A program made the position numbers and the translations under genes. Below, piece by piece: positions 9,317 through 20,500 of a DNA stretch of 64,000 bases. The notes under the pieces were generated by a model. That model saw nothing but the letters and a program-made list of their open reading frames with translations. It searched no databases and was not told the origin of the DNA. The stretch is from assembly GCF_963678635.1 (NCBI RefSeq), contig NC_087063.1:67808727-67872726 (forward strand). The letters run 5' to 3'. How positions within the stretch are numbered: position 1 is the first letter of the stretch; the number at the start of each line of letters is the position of its first letter. This stretch comes from Symsagittifera roscoffensis (lineage: Eukaryota > Xenacoelomorpha > Acoela > Convolutidae).

Positions 9317-11039
9317 CTATCTCCGTTCGAATTCGTACATGTCAATTCCAATTGCTTTCCAATGTTTGTCCAGTTTCCACTTGAATTCGTCGATGGTCTT
9401 GCTTTGCACTGTTTCCTGTGGCAGATTGTTCCAGTCGAGAGGTGCTCTAATCGTGAAGAAATTTTTTCGCATTTCTAGGTTTGCTTTACGTACTACTACT
9501 TTACATGCGTTACCTCTAGAATCCCTATCATTCCGCTCGAATAGTCCCGCAGTGGCATTCCTATCATACAAACCATAGCAGATTTTATACATTTCTATCA
9601 TTGTCCCTCTTTTCCTTCTGTATTCCAGCGATGATAGATTCAGTTCTTTAAGGCGTTCGTAATAGGATAGATTTTTCATACCACTAACTAGACGCGTCGC
9701 TCTTCTTTGTACGTTTTCTAAGATCTTTTGTTGCTTGATCAGTCTTGGGTGCCAGATTAAGTTCGCAAATTCAAGGTGTGGCCGTATCAAGCATTTGTAG
9801 ATGTTTAGAAATACTTGTTTCGTGACTTTAGTGAAGCTTTTCTTAATTACTGCTATCATGCCGTTTGCCTTATTGGCTTTTTTAGTGATGTGTGTTTCGA
9901 TTGTCAGTTTGTTGTCAAGCCAGATACCCAGGTCTTTTTCGAGTTGCACTTCTTTAATGTTTTCGCCATTGATTTTATAAATCCTCTCCATTTCCAATTT
10001 CTTGTTTCCTATTGTCATGTGAACACATTTGTCGATATTAAAGGACAAAAGACTTTGGCCTGACAAAGTTTCTAGTGATTGTAAATCTTCATGTATGCGT
10101 GTTACATCCGATTTGTCTTCAATTTAACGGTATTTTCGCATCGTCAGCAAACAGATATATTTTTGACGCTATTTTGTCCGGCATTGTGTTGATGTATATC
10201 AAAAACAGTACTGGGCCGAGTACTAAACCCTGGGGTATCCCACTTTTTACTGGCTGCCATGAGGATCTTTAATCGTTGATTACCACTCTCTGTTGTCGTC
10301 CCGAAAGAAAGTCTGTTATCCAGTTCAAGGTTCTTCCAGTTACTCCATACTGTCTAAGAACTCCGATTAGTCTTTTGTGTGGTACCGAATCGAAGGCTTT
10401 TTTGAAGTCCAAGTATATCACGTCGACATTTTCATGTTTGTCCATTGCCCTGGTGAAGCCATCAATTACTTTTAGAAGTTGTAAGTTCAGTGAACGTCCA
10501 GATCGAAAACCGTATTGTGCATTTGTAATTAGCCCTTTTTCATTGAAATGATCCATTAATTGCTTTCGAACAAACTTTTCGAATAACTTGCAACATATTG
10601 ATGTTAAACTGATTGGTCTGTAGTTATCTGCCATCGATTTTTTATCTTTTTTAAATATTGCAGAAATGTTAGCCAACTTCCAGTTTTCGGGAAATTTGTT
10701 TGTCTCCCAAGAGGTTTAAAAAATAATCAAAAGTGGTTTTAAGATGAATTCTCGTAATTCAAATAGTACCCTAGGATGAATTCCATCTGGTCCAGGCGAC
10801 TTTGAAGTGTCTAACCGATTGAGTTCTTCTCGGATGTCATTCATTGTTAGCTTCAGGTTGTCATCAATGCTGGCGGTTGGTGGAGGGCTGATCTCCCAGT
10901 TACCCGGGGGTTCGTCAGTGAAAACCGATGCAAAGAAGTTTGAGAGCACTTCTGCCTTTTCGTCGTCTGTGTCAGTTAGCATACCATTTGGTTTTATTAA
11001 AGCGGGGATTGCTTCTCTGATGGTAGTTTTTTGGCGCAC
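9317..11039 (-). pseudogene. LINE reverse transcriptase (ORF2, C-terminal half), frame-disrupted
   Basis: Three minus-strand frames make up the RT. 11039-10716 has the LDTSKSPGPDGIHPRVL segment. 10676-10269 has NYRPISLTSICCKLFE, YGFRSGRSL and VDVIYLDFKKAFDSVPH. A third frame gives SGIPQG-like sequence and the catalytic FADD box near 10150. 10066-9317 carries the thumb and C-terminal region with RRATRLVSGM, YYERLKELNLSSLEYRRKRG and PLDWNNLPQ, typical of CR1/L2-class LINEs. The catalytic DFKKAFD and FADD motifs survive, but breaks near 10.27, 10.10 and 10.7 kb disrupt the frame, so no intact polymerase is encoded. LINE ORF2 proteins prime reverse transcription at nicked target DNA. Confidence 0.9.
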
Positions 11040-11160
11040 GTAACTCCAGAAATTTTTCGGATTAGTTTTAACTTCTGATGATATTTCTTTTTCACGTGTG
11101 AGTGCCTCCGATCGCGTGGCAGATCTAACTTCATTTCGTTTGGTTTGATAATTGGTTAAA

Positions 11161-12123
11161 TTATCGGCTGTTTGATAATTTTTGAATGTTTTCCAGGCTT
11201 TCTTTTTTTTCTTTTATCTTCATGCGCACCGCCCTTGCTAGCGGCATTTGGTTGCCACTGCTGCGTATCTTAATTAAAGGCACGAATTTTTTGACTAACT
11301 TTTTCATGCAGTTTTTCAATTTTTCCCATGTATTTAACTGAACGTTTCGGTCAGCTAGATGGTTTCTCATCCCGTGGTAGTCTCCCTTTTCATAGTTTCT
11401 GCGGTTTTTACAATTCGATTTAATCCTGTTTACTGGCACATCTATCTTGACAAGGACGTGGTCACTTTTTCCGATTGGCGCCTCTAACGTGATGTCTAGA
11501 TCTTTTAAGACTATATCTGACATCACAACATCAAGCAGTGATGCCTTGTCTCTGCCAGTTAGCCGTGTAGGCTCTTTGATATGTTGTGTTAGTAGTGCGT
11601 CTTTTATTGCCTCTATAAAGGTGAACTCAGTGCTATTTTCATCTTTTAATGTACTCATGGCCTCCCAATCTATCTGTGGTAGATTTGTGTCTCCCACTAT
11701 TAGTGTTGAGTCATTTGACTGTGTTTCGTTCAAATTGGCGATCAAATTTTTTAGTTGGTGGTAATTTTCTTTAGTTGAGTTTGGACTTCTATACAATACA
11801 CCAAAGTTGATGATGTTCCTGCCAATTTTGATTTTTAAAAACAAGTTTTCACAGAAAGAAGAATTATTTGTGCTCAAGGAGTAGTCAAGGTTTTCATTCA
11901 TATAAACTAAAATTCCGCGTCCTTGATCAGATGGGTTCATATTTTTTGCTTCTATGTTATAGTATTGGATTTTATGCCATGCTGGCTTCCATTCTGCGCG
12001 AGAATTTTTCGGTTTGCCTTTCACTAGAGCAATGACATCAGGCTTGCATTTTTCTTGATTCGTTCTCCACGTGATTTCGTGCAGTTTGTCTTGAGTTAAT
12101 GTGTCTATGTTTGTGTACCAGAT
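11161..12123 (-). pseudogene. LINE endonuclease domain (ORF2, N-terminal half)
   Basis: The frame on the minus strand begins WYTNIDTLTQDKL just after the end of ORF1 and continues through a KPDVIALVKGKPKN region, the RGILVYMNE strand, FGVLYRSPNS and LIVGDTNLPQIDW (the GDxN catalytic loop), then LLDVVMSD and GKSDHVLVKID (the SDH box) of exonuclease-endonuclease-phosphatase nucleases. The key GDTN and SDH motifs are present. The usual first catalytic ETK-type motif appears altered (LVKGKPKN). The frame is open over about 320 codons, then breaks before the RT part. It provides the target nick for retrotransposition. Confidence 0.85.
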
Positions 12124-12548
12124 TAATAAAGACCGGTTTGAGGTTTTTTCTTCATTCTCATTATTTGCAACCCCCTCACAAGGTGCACGTAGTCTTCTTG
12201 TTCCTTTTCATTGAAGTTTTTTGCCTTTGCTATCAATCTTCTGACTTCTTCTCGTTCCTTGAGACTCCTGTTTGGGCCAATCCGCAGGTTTTTGATTTTA
12301 TATTCGGCATCTTTTAATTTATTCAAGTTTTTCATTATCTCGTTTACATCTTTTTCGTTATCAAAGGATACTAGCAGTGGTCTGTTTGTCGTGGCTTCAT
12401 CGTTCTTCTTCCCAAGTCGGACAAAACTTGTGGCTGTTTTGTTTCCCATTTCGACCGATGCTAGAAATGTTTCTATCAGTTGTTTGTCTTCTACCTTTCT
12501 GTTATGTCCATCTTGGTGGGTACTCTCAGGTGCTTTGTAAATTATCAA
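12123..12548 (-). pseudogene. LINE ORF1, C-terminal RNA-binding-like part
   Basis: This 141-codon frame has RPLLVSFDNEKDVNEIMKNL, which resembles an RRM-type strand/helix, and RIGPNRSLKEREEVRRLI, resembling the conserved R-rich segment of CR1-class ORF1 proteins before their C-terminal domain. It is separated from the PHD-like part by a frameshift and stop near 12.55 kb. ORF1 proteins coat the element RNA. The domain assignment is inferred from residue pattern only. Confidence 0.6.
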
Positions 12549-12606
12549 GTCTTTTTTCCTCTTTTGTCGTCTTCTTCTTCTCTTTTTTGCTCCTCAGATG
12601 CTTCCA

Positions 12607-13077
12607 TTATAATTTTTTTAATGGCTTGACTTTCGGTTGTTGGGCCACGTCCCATGGTTTCTGTTCAGTTTGATTCACGACTCTTGGTCCTGCTACAAAC
12701 TTGTAGAAGTCGTTCATCATGTGGTCTAGGTTCGCCATTGTTTTGTTCAGATCGCTCCGTAGTGTATCCGGTTCTAGATTCTTGTCAGCTTCAATTAAAA
12801 GTTTCACCTTCGGTGTGCAGGAACTGCAACACCAGATGACTTCAGGTTGACACATGTAATCGTAGACTTGGTCAGGCATATTTATGCATGTTGTACAAAA
12901 TTGTTCATGACATTTATCACTCTCCATTACTTTATCATCGATGTTACCATAGGTCTTATTGCACGTTTTACATTGCCAAGCGTCCATTTCACTCCCAGAT
13001 TCAGTACCTTCACGTCTAGTTTTTAGTTTTGGAGGCATATTAAGGTTGATTTTATCAGGCCGCTCTAAAACACTCAA
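12607..13077 (-). pseudogene. LINE ORF1, N-terminal PHD-like zinc finger part
   Basis: A 156-codon frame contains WQCKTCNKTYG..., DKCHEQFCTTCINM and VIWCCSSCTPKV, a Cys4-His-Cys3 spacing typical of PHD/ESF-like fingers found in ORF1 of CR1-group LINEs. The likely start is MPPKLKTRREG at about residue 15. It precedes ORF2 in the same minus orientation and directly follows the 5' repeat block. A host PHD gene is unlikely given this neighbourhood. Confidence 0.7.
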
Positions 13078-13245
13078 GTCTCAAGAAGCTACCTAATGAA
13101 ATCAACTTCACGAAAACTACTGGGCCGCACTGAGACACTGAAGTCTCAAGAAGCTACCCCGTAATTTCCCCTTCAAAAACACTAAGCCCTAATCTGATTA
13201 TTACTGGGCCGCTCTAAGACAATTAAGTCCCAAGAAGCTACCCTT
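13058..13245 (-). repeat. Short tandem repeats at the LINE 5' end
   Basis: Three diverged copies of GGCCGCnCT(a/g)A(a/g)ACA followed by AAGTC(T/C)CAAGAAGCTACC occur at about 13059, 13121 and 13207, separated by 40-50 variable bases. They lie immediately upstream (minus sense) of ORF1 and probably form the promoter-bearing 5' UTR of the LINE. Confidence 0.7.
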
Positions 13246-13263
13246 GTAATTTCAGAAAAAGCT

Positions 13264-13671
13264 TTATTTTTTGCTGTTCTTTTTCTGCCTTCGCTTCGAC
13301 GTTGACTGTTTCTTTGACTTCTTCGTAGCAGACTTTGATCGTTTCTTCAGGACTAACTTTTTCAAGTTATTTCTACTTCTGTAGACGGTTCTGATTAGTC
13401 TCTCTTCAAGGATCAAAGACGGGTGAATTTGCCTCGAATCTCGCAAGATTCTGTTGTTCTTTCTCTTTCTTGTGGTTAATAACTTTTTTACTGGAATAAT
13501 GAGGATACCCAATGTTCTCAATCTTTTGAGTATGTCTGTGGTGTTGGTTCGTTTTGTGTATACTATTGCTGCGATCCGGTGACGCAGTCCGTGGAGAATC
13601 GAAAGCAGTAGTTCTACTGAACAAGGTTTCCAACTGTTGCTGTGGTGGGGGGCCACAGTATTGTTTATCAA
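13264..13671 (-). CDS. Highly basic ORF of unknown origin
   Basis: A 135-codon frame whose last 40 residues are almost all Lys, Arg, Ser and Thr (KKRSKSATKKSKKQ and similar). A second minus frame (13681-13406) overlaps it. It lies immediately upstream of the LINE 5' repeats, so it may be part of the element's 5' region or of an older neighbouring insertion. I recognise no family. The basic tail could also be a chance reading of A-rich DNA. Confidence 0.2.
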   Translation of the reverse strand: MINNTVAPHHSNSWKPCSVELLLSILHGLRHRIAAIVYTKRTNTTDILKRLRTLGILIIPVKKLLTTRKRKNNRILRDSRQIHPSLILEERLIRTVYRSRNNLKKLVLKKRSKSATKKSKKQSTSKRRQKKNSKK

Positions 13672-13984
13672 GTCGTGTCACAGAATAAGTTTGTCTTCGT
13701 TCTTCTGGATCGACTGGTAGTTCTTTTTAGTGGCAGGGTTGATGCTCAATCCTTCTACTGATGTCTGGATGGGGAATATTTTTCGTTGGAAATTTCTAGG
13801 GGATGCGTCGATGGCCGCACAAAAAGAGCTTGCGCCAACAAAGTGCACCATAAATCTTCACCTGCAACACCTAGAGCAGCAGGACTTTGCTATTTTTTCC
13901 GTTCAATGAAGCGATTTTAGATTTAGCTCTAGGGCATATATCTATTTAATAAGTTTATCTATGATGTAAGTTTATCTATGATTT

Positions 13985-14345
13985 TGTTGTTTTTTTTTGT
14001 TTCAGGATTAATTGGCGCCTAACCACGTGTTGTTGATATAATGGACGCTTGGAAAATGCTGAAAGCTTGCTTAATGTTAGTGGTTGTATTTTTCGTCAGT
14101 TTTTTCTGAGATTGAATTTTTCGTACTTCCAAAGATTTTGGCAATTTTGTGTTCTGATAGGTTGGCGTCCAACCACGTATTTTTGGCATAATGGATGCTT
14201 GGAAAATGCTGAAAGTTGTATTGTGTTTTCGGAGGGGAGCGTAAAATTAAGAATTTCAGAGTTTAAAGCAGTTGGTGACAACAGTTTTGTTTTCGGATCA
14301 ACTGGAGTTTACCCAATTTTGTCGGTTTTGTTGTCACTTGATAAA
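13985..14345. repeat. ~170-bp tandem repeat array, right part
   Basis: Continues the array seen at 8755-9250. One full copy starts near 14003 (GGATTAATTGGCGCCTAACC, GTGTTGTTGATATAATGGAC, GAAAGCTTGCTTAATG), a second near 14155 (TTGGCGTCCAACCACG, ATAATGGATGCTTGG), then a truncated start near 14288 (TTTTCGGATCAACTGGAGTTT). The last part also resembles 21655-21860. Confidence 0.75.
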
Positions 14346-14591
14346 AATTTATTTAACGACCTAGATTGTGTTTCTCAGCGTAATTTTTGTCAAATTGAAC
14401 ATCATTACAGGGAAAATTTGGAAATTTTTGTAGATGTGTTTTTTTTTACCAAGTGGCTTCCCTTTCATTTTCTGTCTGCTCGCTTGCAATGCTATCAATG
14501 TGTGGTGTCATAAATGGTGCTAAGAACCGCTTCACCTATGCATAAACTCAATTTTGTTTCACCAGCGTCTTAATTGGTTCCGCAAAAAGTG

Positions 14592-17500
14592 ATGGAGATT
14601 CTGGATGAAATTTTTGTGTTGAAGTGCATTATGGCGAAACTTCTGTGTAAAGGAGCTTTCGGAGGAGCTTCCTCCCTTCAGTCGTTTATGTTGAAGAAAC
14701 TGTTGCTACCACTTGCTAATATACCATTTACCAAACGCTGCTCTTCCAATTGTATTCGTAGCGAAGTTTCAAATGGCGTTTTTCGAATTGAAATTAACAA
14801 TGATAAGCGGAAAAACGCCCTGACCTGGAAGATGTTTGAAGAGATTGGGAACGCGTTCAAAGAGGCGAATCAAAATCCCAATGTGAAGATAACTACCTTC
14901 ACAGGTAAAATAAATACTGCACATTTAAATTTGTTTCCTTTATGAAAGTTTCAATGTTTCTCATTGGCTGATATAAATATTTGTACTTGACTGCACAGCA
15001 TTGGCACTTTACCATCTGAATGTGAAACTCAAATCGCCAGGTCGGGGGCTAGAATCCTGCACAAAGGAATGTTTTTGTTTTTCAGGGCTTATTTTTACCT
15101 TTTCTTGTTTATATTTTTAGAGCTAACCCATGTCGTTTTCTTGCTTTTGCTTGCAAAGTGCAGCTGCGCCTATGTTTGGTATGTGATGTAACTGTATTGT
15201 AAACAAGTGAAGTAGTTGAAATTAAACAAAAGTCCTGAAGTTTGTGTTTTACTAATAAGAGTCAATGAACGCAGTGAAGACTTATATTGGTATTGAAATT
15301 TTTGTTCGTTTTTTGAGGAAAGTCTTAAAATTTGTCTACGCTCAAATTTGATTATTCGCAGTTTGGCTTTTGGTTTCTTCAACCTTGTGATCAGCAAAGA
15401 TATTGCAATCGCATTTTTACCTTTAATAACTTTGTTCACAGGGCTCATCTCCATGGAATCCCTCATCTACTGATCCTCTCTGTTGGAAATACTGTAACAG
15501 ACATGAGTATGTTCGCATTTTTAATATCTGTCCTTTTGGAGTTGTAATTTTACCAACTCGATTCGTGATTATTAAGATTATTATTATAATTGTTTTGTCC
15601 TTTTTTTGGCTTGGTAGGTTTCGGCCTAATTACATCGGCTTAGTGTTCTCATATTGCGCTGCTTAATGAGTGGAAAATGTTAATTTTTTGTTTGTTAGGG
15701 TAACTTTAATTTTTTAATTTAGTTTCAAATCTTTTCGAATTTTTTTGCCGTGAAAGTTTCTGCTCAGATCGTTTTGGCTTTGCTACCGCTTAGTAAATTT
15801 TTCTTCAGATGCTATTTTGGATTCTTTTATTTGACCCTATTTTTGTTCGAAACTATCTTCATTCATTTTGATCGATTTAGTTGTATGGATGATTATAGCT
15901 TCGATATTATTATGTTTGCTGGTTTTTTGGCTTAATGCTTATCGATTAAGCTGTCGGTTTAGTTTCCGAATATGTATACCACCATGTATTCAGTACAGTC
16001 TAAAGGCCTTTTAGATAATATGTGGGCAGTAGATTTATTTTTTCCTTTAAGAAGATATTGGCGAAAAATTTTTGTTGATTTTCAGCCGATTGGCTGTCGG
16101 CTTTAATTTTGTCTGCTTATTTACCTATTATTGTGTTTCTTACAAACTTCCGATTTTATTTATGCGGTCGATAAGATTTTGGCTTCAATTGTTCGAATGC
16201 TCAAAGTCAACCCTATTTCGCCTCAGAAATGAAGTTCATATATATAGATTTTTCCGTTTTTCCAGTTCCTTCTTCAACGTCAACATAATCCGAAGTTCTC
16301 TTTGCTAGTTGACCCTCATGTTTATGCAATTTTATGCAATTTTATTTTTGTATTGCAAGTGGTGGGAAGCTTAGCTCCACCTCTGTGTTTTTTTAGTTCA
16401 ACTCATTTCCTTTGTTAAAAGGACAAATTCCACTACCGGACAAATTCCACTATCGAACAGCAAAAGTGTAAAGGTCACGAAAAGATCTTCTATAATTTTA
16501 TTATATTTTTTTCAATTGATGTCGTTTTTTTTGTGTGCGTGGTTTGATTAAAAAAGCCCAAAATATAGCATATTTGCACTCTTAGTTAAATTGCCTAGAT
16601 GGACAAAAGTTTTAGTCAAAATATGAGTGGAAAAAAAACGTTTAAAAATTTTTTTTTGCAGATTTTTGAATCTTCAAATGGCTCTAAAAACTTCAAAAAT
16701 TAATTTAGCTAAAGCAAATTTAAATTTTCTGGTCGTGAGTTGTTTTATCTTTCTTCTCTAAAAAAATTAATTCTACGCCTGCTCGCTCGCTTTATTCGCT
16801 CGAAATTAGACTAAAAAAAAAACAAATTTCTGATCGATTTTTCTTGACATTGAGAGAAATGTTTATAAATTTTTAATGTCGTTCGAATCAGGACTAAAAA
16901 GGCTTTAGTGCGATATATCACTCGACCCTGTCAGTTGATTGTTTTTGGTGCCTGATTTTGCGTGCAATAAAATGAAAAAAAAAGAGAAAAATATAGTTTT
17001 TTCTGCTTGGTTTGATAAAAGGATCTGACGTAAAAATGTAATTTAGGCATATTACACAGTCATAGTAATATAGGCAAATTGGACAAAAAATTTTGTAGAA
17101 AAATGACAAGAAAAACTAAAAACAAAATTAAAAGAAAAAATGTTTTTGTTTCCCGAAATGAAGCTAAAAAAACTCCAAAAACTAGTTTTATTTGCTGAAA
17201 GTTTTAAGGTCTTAAATTAGGCATAATTCAGCTGTTGTAAGCCTGCTCGCTTGCTTTATTCGCTCGAGTTAAGACGAAAAATCAAAAATTTCGACCGGTT
17301 TTTCTCGAGACTGGGACAATTTTTTATGTGGTCCGAATCACGACTGAAAGGGCTTCAATATGATATATTTTGCAACCCAGTTCGATGATTATTTGTGGTA
17401 CCTGATTTTGCGTGGAAAAAAAACTAAAACACACCCGAATACAAAGTTCCTCCCTAGTTTTTCGATGATCGGGAACAAAAACTAAAGCACGCCCGAATAC

Positions 17501-20500
17501 AAAGTTCGTCCCCATTTTCAATGGTCGGAACAATGATTCAGTGCCAATTATAATTGTCGGCCTCGACATCAAAAAGCCTTTGGTAATTATCATGATCGAG
17601 AAAAAGATCGATATTTCTTGATGTCAGTTGTCTAAAGCAGCTTTTCAACACTAAGAAAACATTCTTAAATGATCACTCAGAAAACCAAAACAAAACTTAA
17701 ATAAGAGGTAATATATCAGGAAAAGCCGAAGCGAAGATAGTGATGTTAAAAGAAAAAGCATCGCTTTGTTATCTTAAAACTCATTGATGAGACGTACCTG
17801 CTTTACAGATAGTTAACAGTCATCGCTGCTAATACCTGTGCAGGCAGAAACTAATTCAAAACGGAGCATTGCTCTCACTGCGCGAAAGTTGGGAATACTC
17901 ATTTAAGACAACAAAATTAGAGAAACCGAGGCAAAACTGATGGAAGGTGTCTAGTTTAAATTGAAGATGAGTTTGAATTCCAGCCGTTTCGAGGAAATTT
18001 TGATCAATTTATCAACTACTGATGATGAGGCTAGATTAGGTATCAACATCAATGGATTTTAGGGCTCGAGATTTATTCGCTGCATGTCGATGAACATTTT
18101 CAACCCTCACGCCAAGACTGCTCCGAATAGTCGATAACTGGTATGAAGCCATTAAAAACTAGCTGGATGCAATACTTTTCCTAGTCACAAAAAAAGTTGT
18201 ATGTTGAATACTAATATATACAAAAATTGAAATCGAACTACACTGAAAAATTTAGCAAGTTTTTTCATAAATTAGTTGCTGTTAGGACGAAAAGTGAATC
18301 AACTTTTATAGTAAGAGAGCTATCAACTTGAGAGTAAATAAACCAACCGAAGTATAAACCAAACGGAAATGAGCTGAGTATAAATTGCTGATTTAAATTA
18401 ACTGGACTAAATGAACAAATTTAGAAATTTCAAACGCGTTTTTCTCAAATTGGGTCAAGATAAGACAAAAAATGAAGAGAACAAAAGTTGCTTAGAATAT
18501 TGCCAGAATTAATATGTTTCACAAGAGAAATATATATCACAAGAAGCCTCATACACAGCTCAACAAAGTTCTAGAAGGCTTAAATCTCCAAAAACCTGTA
18601 TAAGAGAAAATATTTCTGCTTGATAGTCAAGAAATGTGATTTTTTTCTATATAAAACCCAGAATCTTTGCTTAAAAACAAATTTGAAAAAATTTACTCAA
18701 GTTTTTGGAGATTTAATCATTATGGAAATTCGTTGGGCTTTATAAGTTTTCGGAGATTTAATCTTTATGGAACTTAGTTGGGCTGTGTATGAGGCTTCTT
18801 GTGATATATATTTCTCATCAATTAACAAAATAGCTTCAGTGTAATTTTCGATTAATTGAAAAAAGACAAAATGACCCATTTTTGGGGTAAAAATTTGGTT
18901 GAGAATTTAGGAGAAAAAATTGTACCATAGTATTTCTGATGAATTTCTAAGCAACTTTTGTTCTCTTTACTCTTTGTCTAGTCGTCACTTTTTGTCTAAT
19001 CGTTTAAACTTTAAATCGGCACTCTATAAGCCGGACGAAAAGTGACATCATATGACATCTATACCCCCTCTTTTGGTGAGTTGATCGACGTTCTTCTAAA
19101 CAACTTTTCTATTTTGTCATTCGAAGAAGATCAAGCTCAAATTAAAGAATTGGGTAAAATCCAAAGGTTGCAAAAGAAACAAAAGATTTTGATCGAAGTG
19201 TTCAGAATTATAGTTCTGAAACTGATTTTACTTCTAAATTTTTTTGAAGTTTTTTTTATCGATAGAGTGATTTTCATGCCAACCTACCGAAACGCTAAGC
19301 AACCCTATTTTCAAAGATGTTAAAGTATATGACATGTTGTTTTGAAGGCGTTGCGCTACTGTTTTGCAAGCTAATTTTTCGCCGAAATGGAATATCAGTT
19401 AGATTGATGCTTACGGTAGCTCTTTCAATGGTGTAGAATGATATAGGATGCCCTGAAATTACCCGTTTTTTTGTCTACTTCTCCAAAGTTTCGACATGAA
19501 AGTCATCTTTGGATAACTGCAATGAAAAGGTTTTTGTCCATTCTCTGGGATAAGGAAATAAATGGAAGCAAAACCGTTATACTACTTGAATTCCAATGCG
19601 AAATAAAAAAGAACGGTTTCTGCTATTGTATGGACCCAAAAAAAATTTCGACCACGAAAAATTTCTCTCAGGAAAATCTGAAATCATTTTTCGGACATAA
19701 CTGGGCCAAATGATGGTTTCGTAGATGGGCCAGTGGGACTGTACAACAAAGCGAAACATGTCCTTGTGCAACAGGGAAACAATGCGTGTGCAAAAAGTAG
19801 CAGTATCATTTTCTGTTGTGCGACACTTTTGTGCTGAACCGATTTTGTATAATAGTAGTAGTGTATGTTATCCCCCACAAAACATGATTACATAGTGTTC
19901 TCCGATTCTTATTTTCATGAAAGCTCTAGCTAAACATACTTGGATTAAAGTTCTTTCGTTGGCTAGGTGCCGGAGACTATTTCACAAGTGGGCTTGACTT
20001 GGCAAATTTTGCTGGCGTCCCGTCAATGAGCGAAGAAGAGAGGGTAGCATTTGCAGATGAAAACCACCTTCTTATTCGTTACTTGTTTGATGCTGCTATA
20101 GACCATGAAAAGCCTCTGTTTGTTCTGGCCAATGGTCCTGGAATTGGTCTGGGAACAGTTATTTTAGGTGAGTTAAAATTTAGTATCGATCACACAACGC
20201 AGTTAAGGGTGATGATTAGCTTGAGTAATTGTTTACTTATCGCTCAAAAAATTCTTGGTGATGAATGAAGCAATGGCCACCTATAAAAAATGTTTCTAGC
20301 TGGAATTGAACATGCTATCTAGTGCTCCCAAAGCTTGCGTGATATCAGCTGAGTTTGCTGTGAGTTGCTTTTGACCAATCAGGAGTTGCTGCTGAACCTT
20401 TCACTCATCGGCGCAGACATTGTTATATTTTGCCTAATTGTTTTTATACTGGAGCTGAAACTTGTTTTAGATTAGTAAGCTATTTGTCAAAAGGTTTTGT

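Larger units (their letters stand above)
9255..13260 (-). mobile_element. CR1/L2-like non-LTR retrotransposon (LINE), near full length, degraded
   Basis: On the minus strand the order is: a 5' block of ~70-bp repeats (13245-13058), an ORF1 with PHD-like finger (13077-12607) and a basic C-terminal part (12548-12123), an apurinic-type endonuclease (about 12123-11161), and RT (about 11039-9317). The 3' end near 9255 carries a short CTTGA-type repeat, as CR1/L2-group elements often have. Several frameshifts and stops separate the pieces. It sits inside a ~170-bp tandem array that continues on either side, which marks it as an insertion. The right boundary is uncertain and could extend to about 13.9 kb. 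Confidence 0.85.

Noticed and set aside
20167-20268. Reading through the GT at 20168 to the stop at 20268 in the ECI2-like gene
   Set aside because: The protein loses crotonase similarity exactly at the GTGAGT donor, and the next exon at 20528 restores it in phase.
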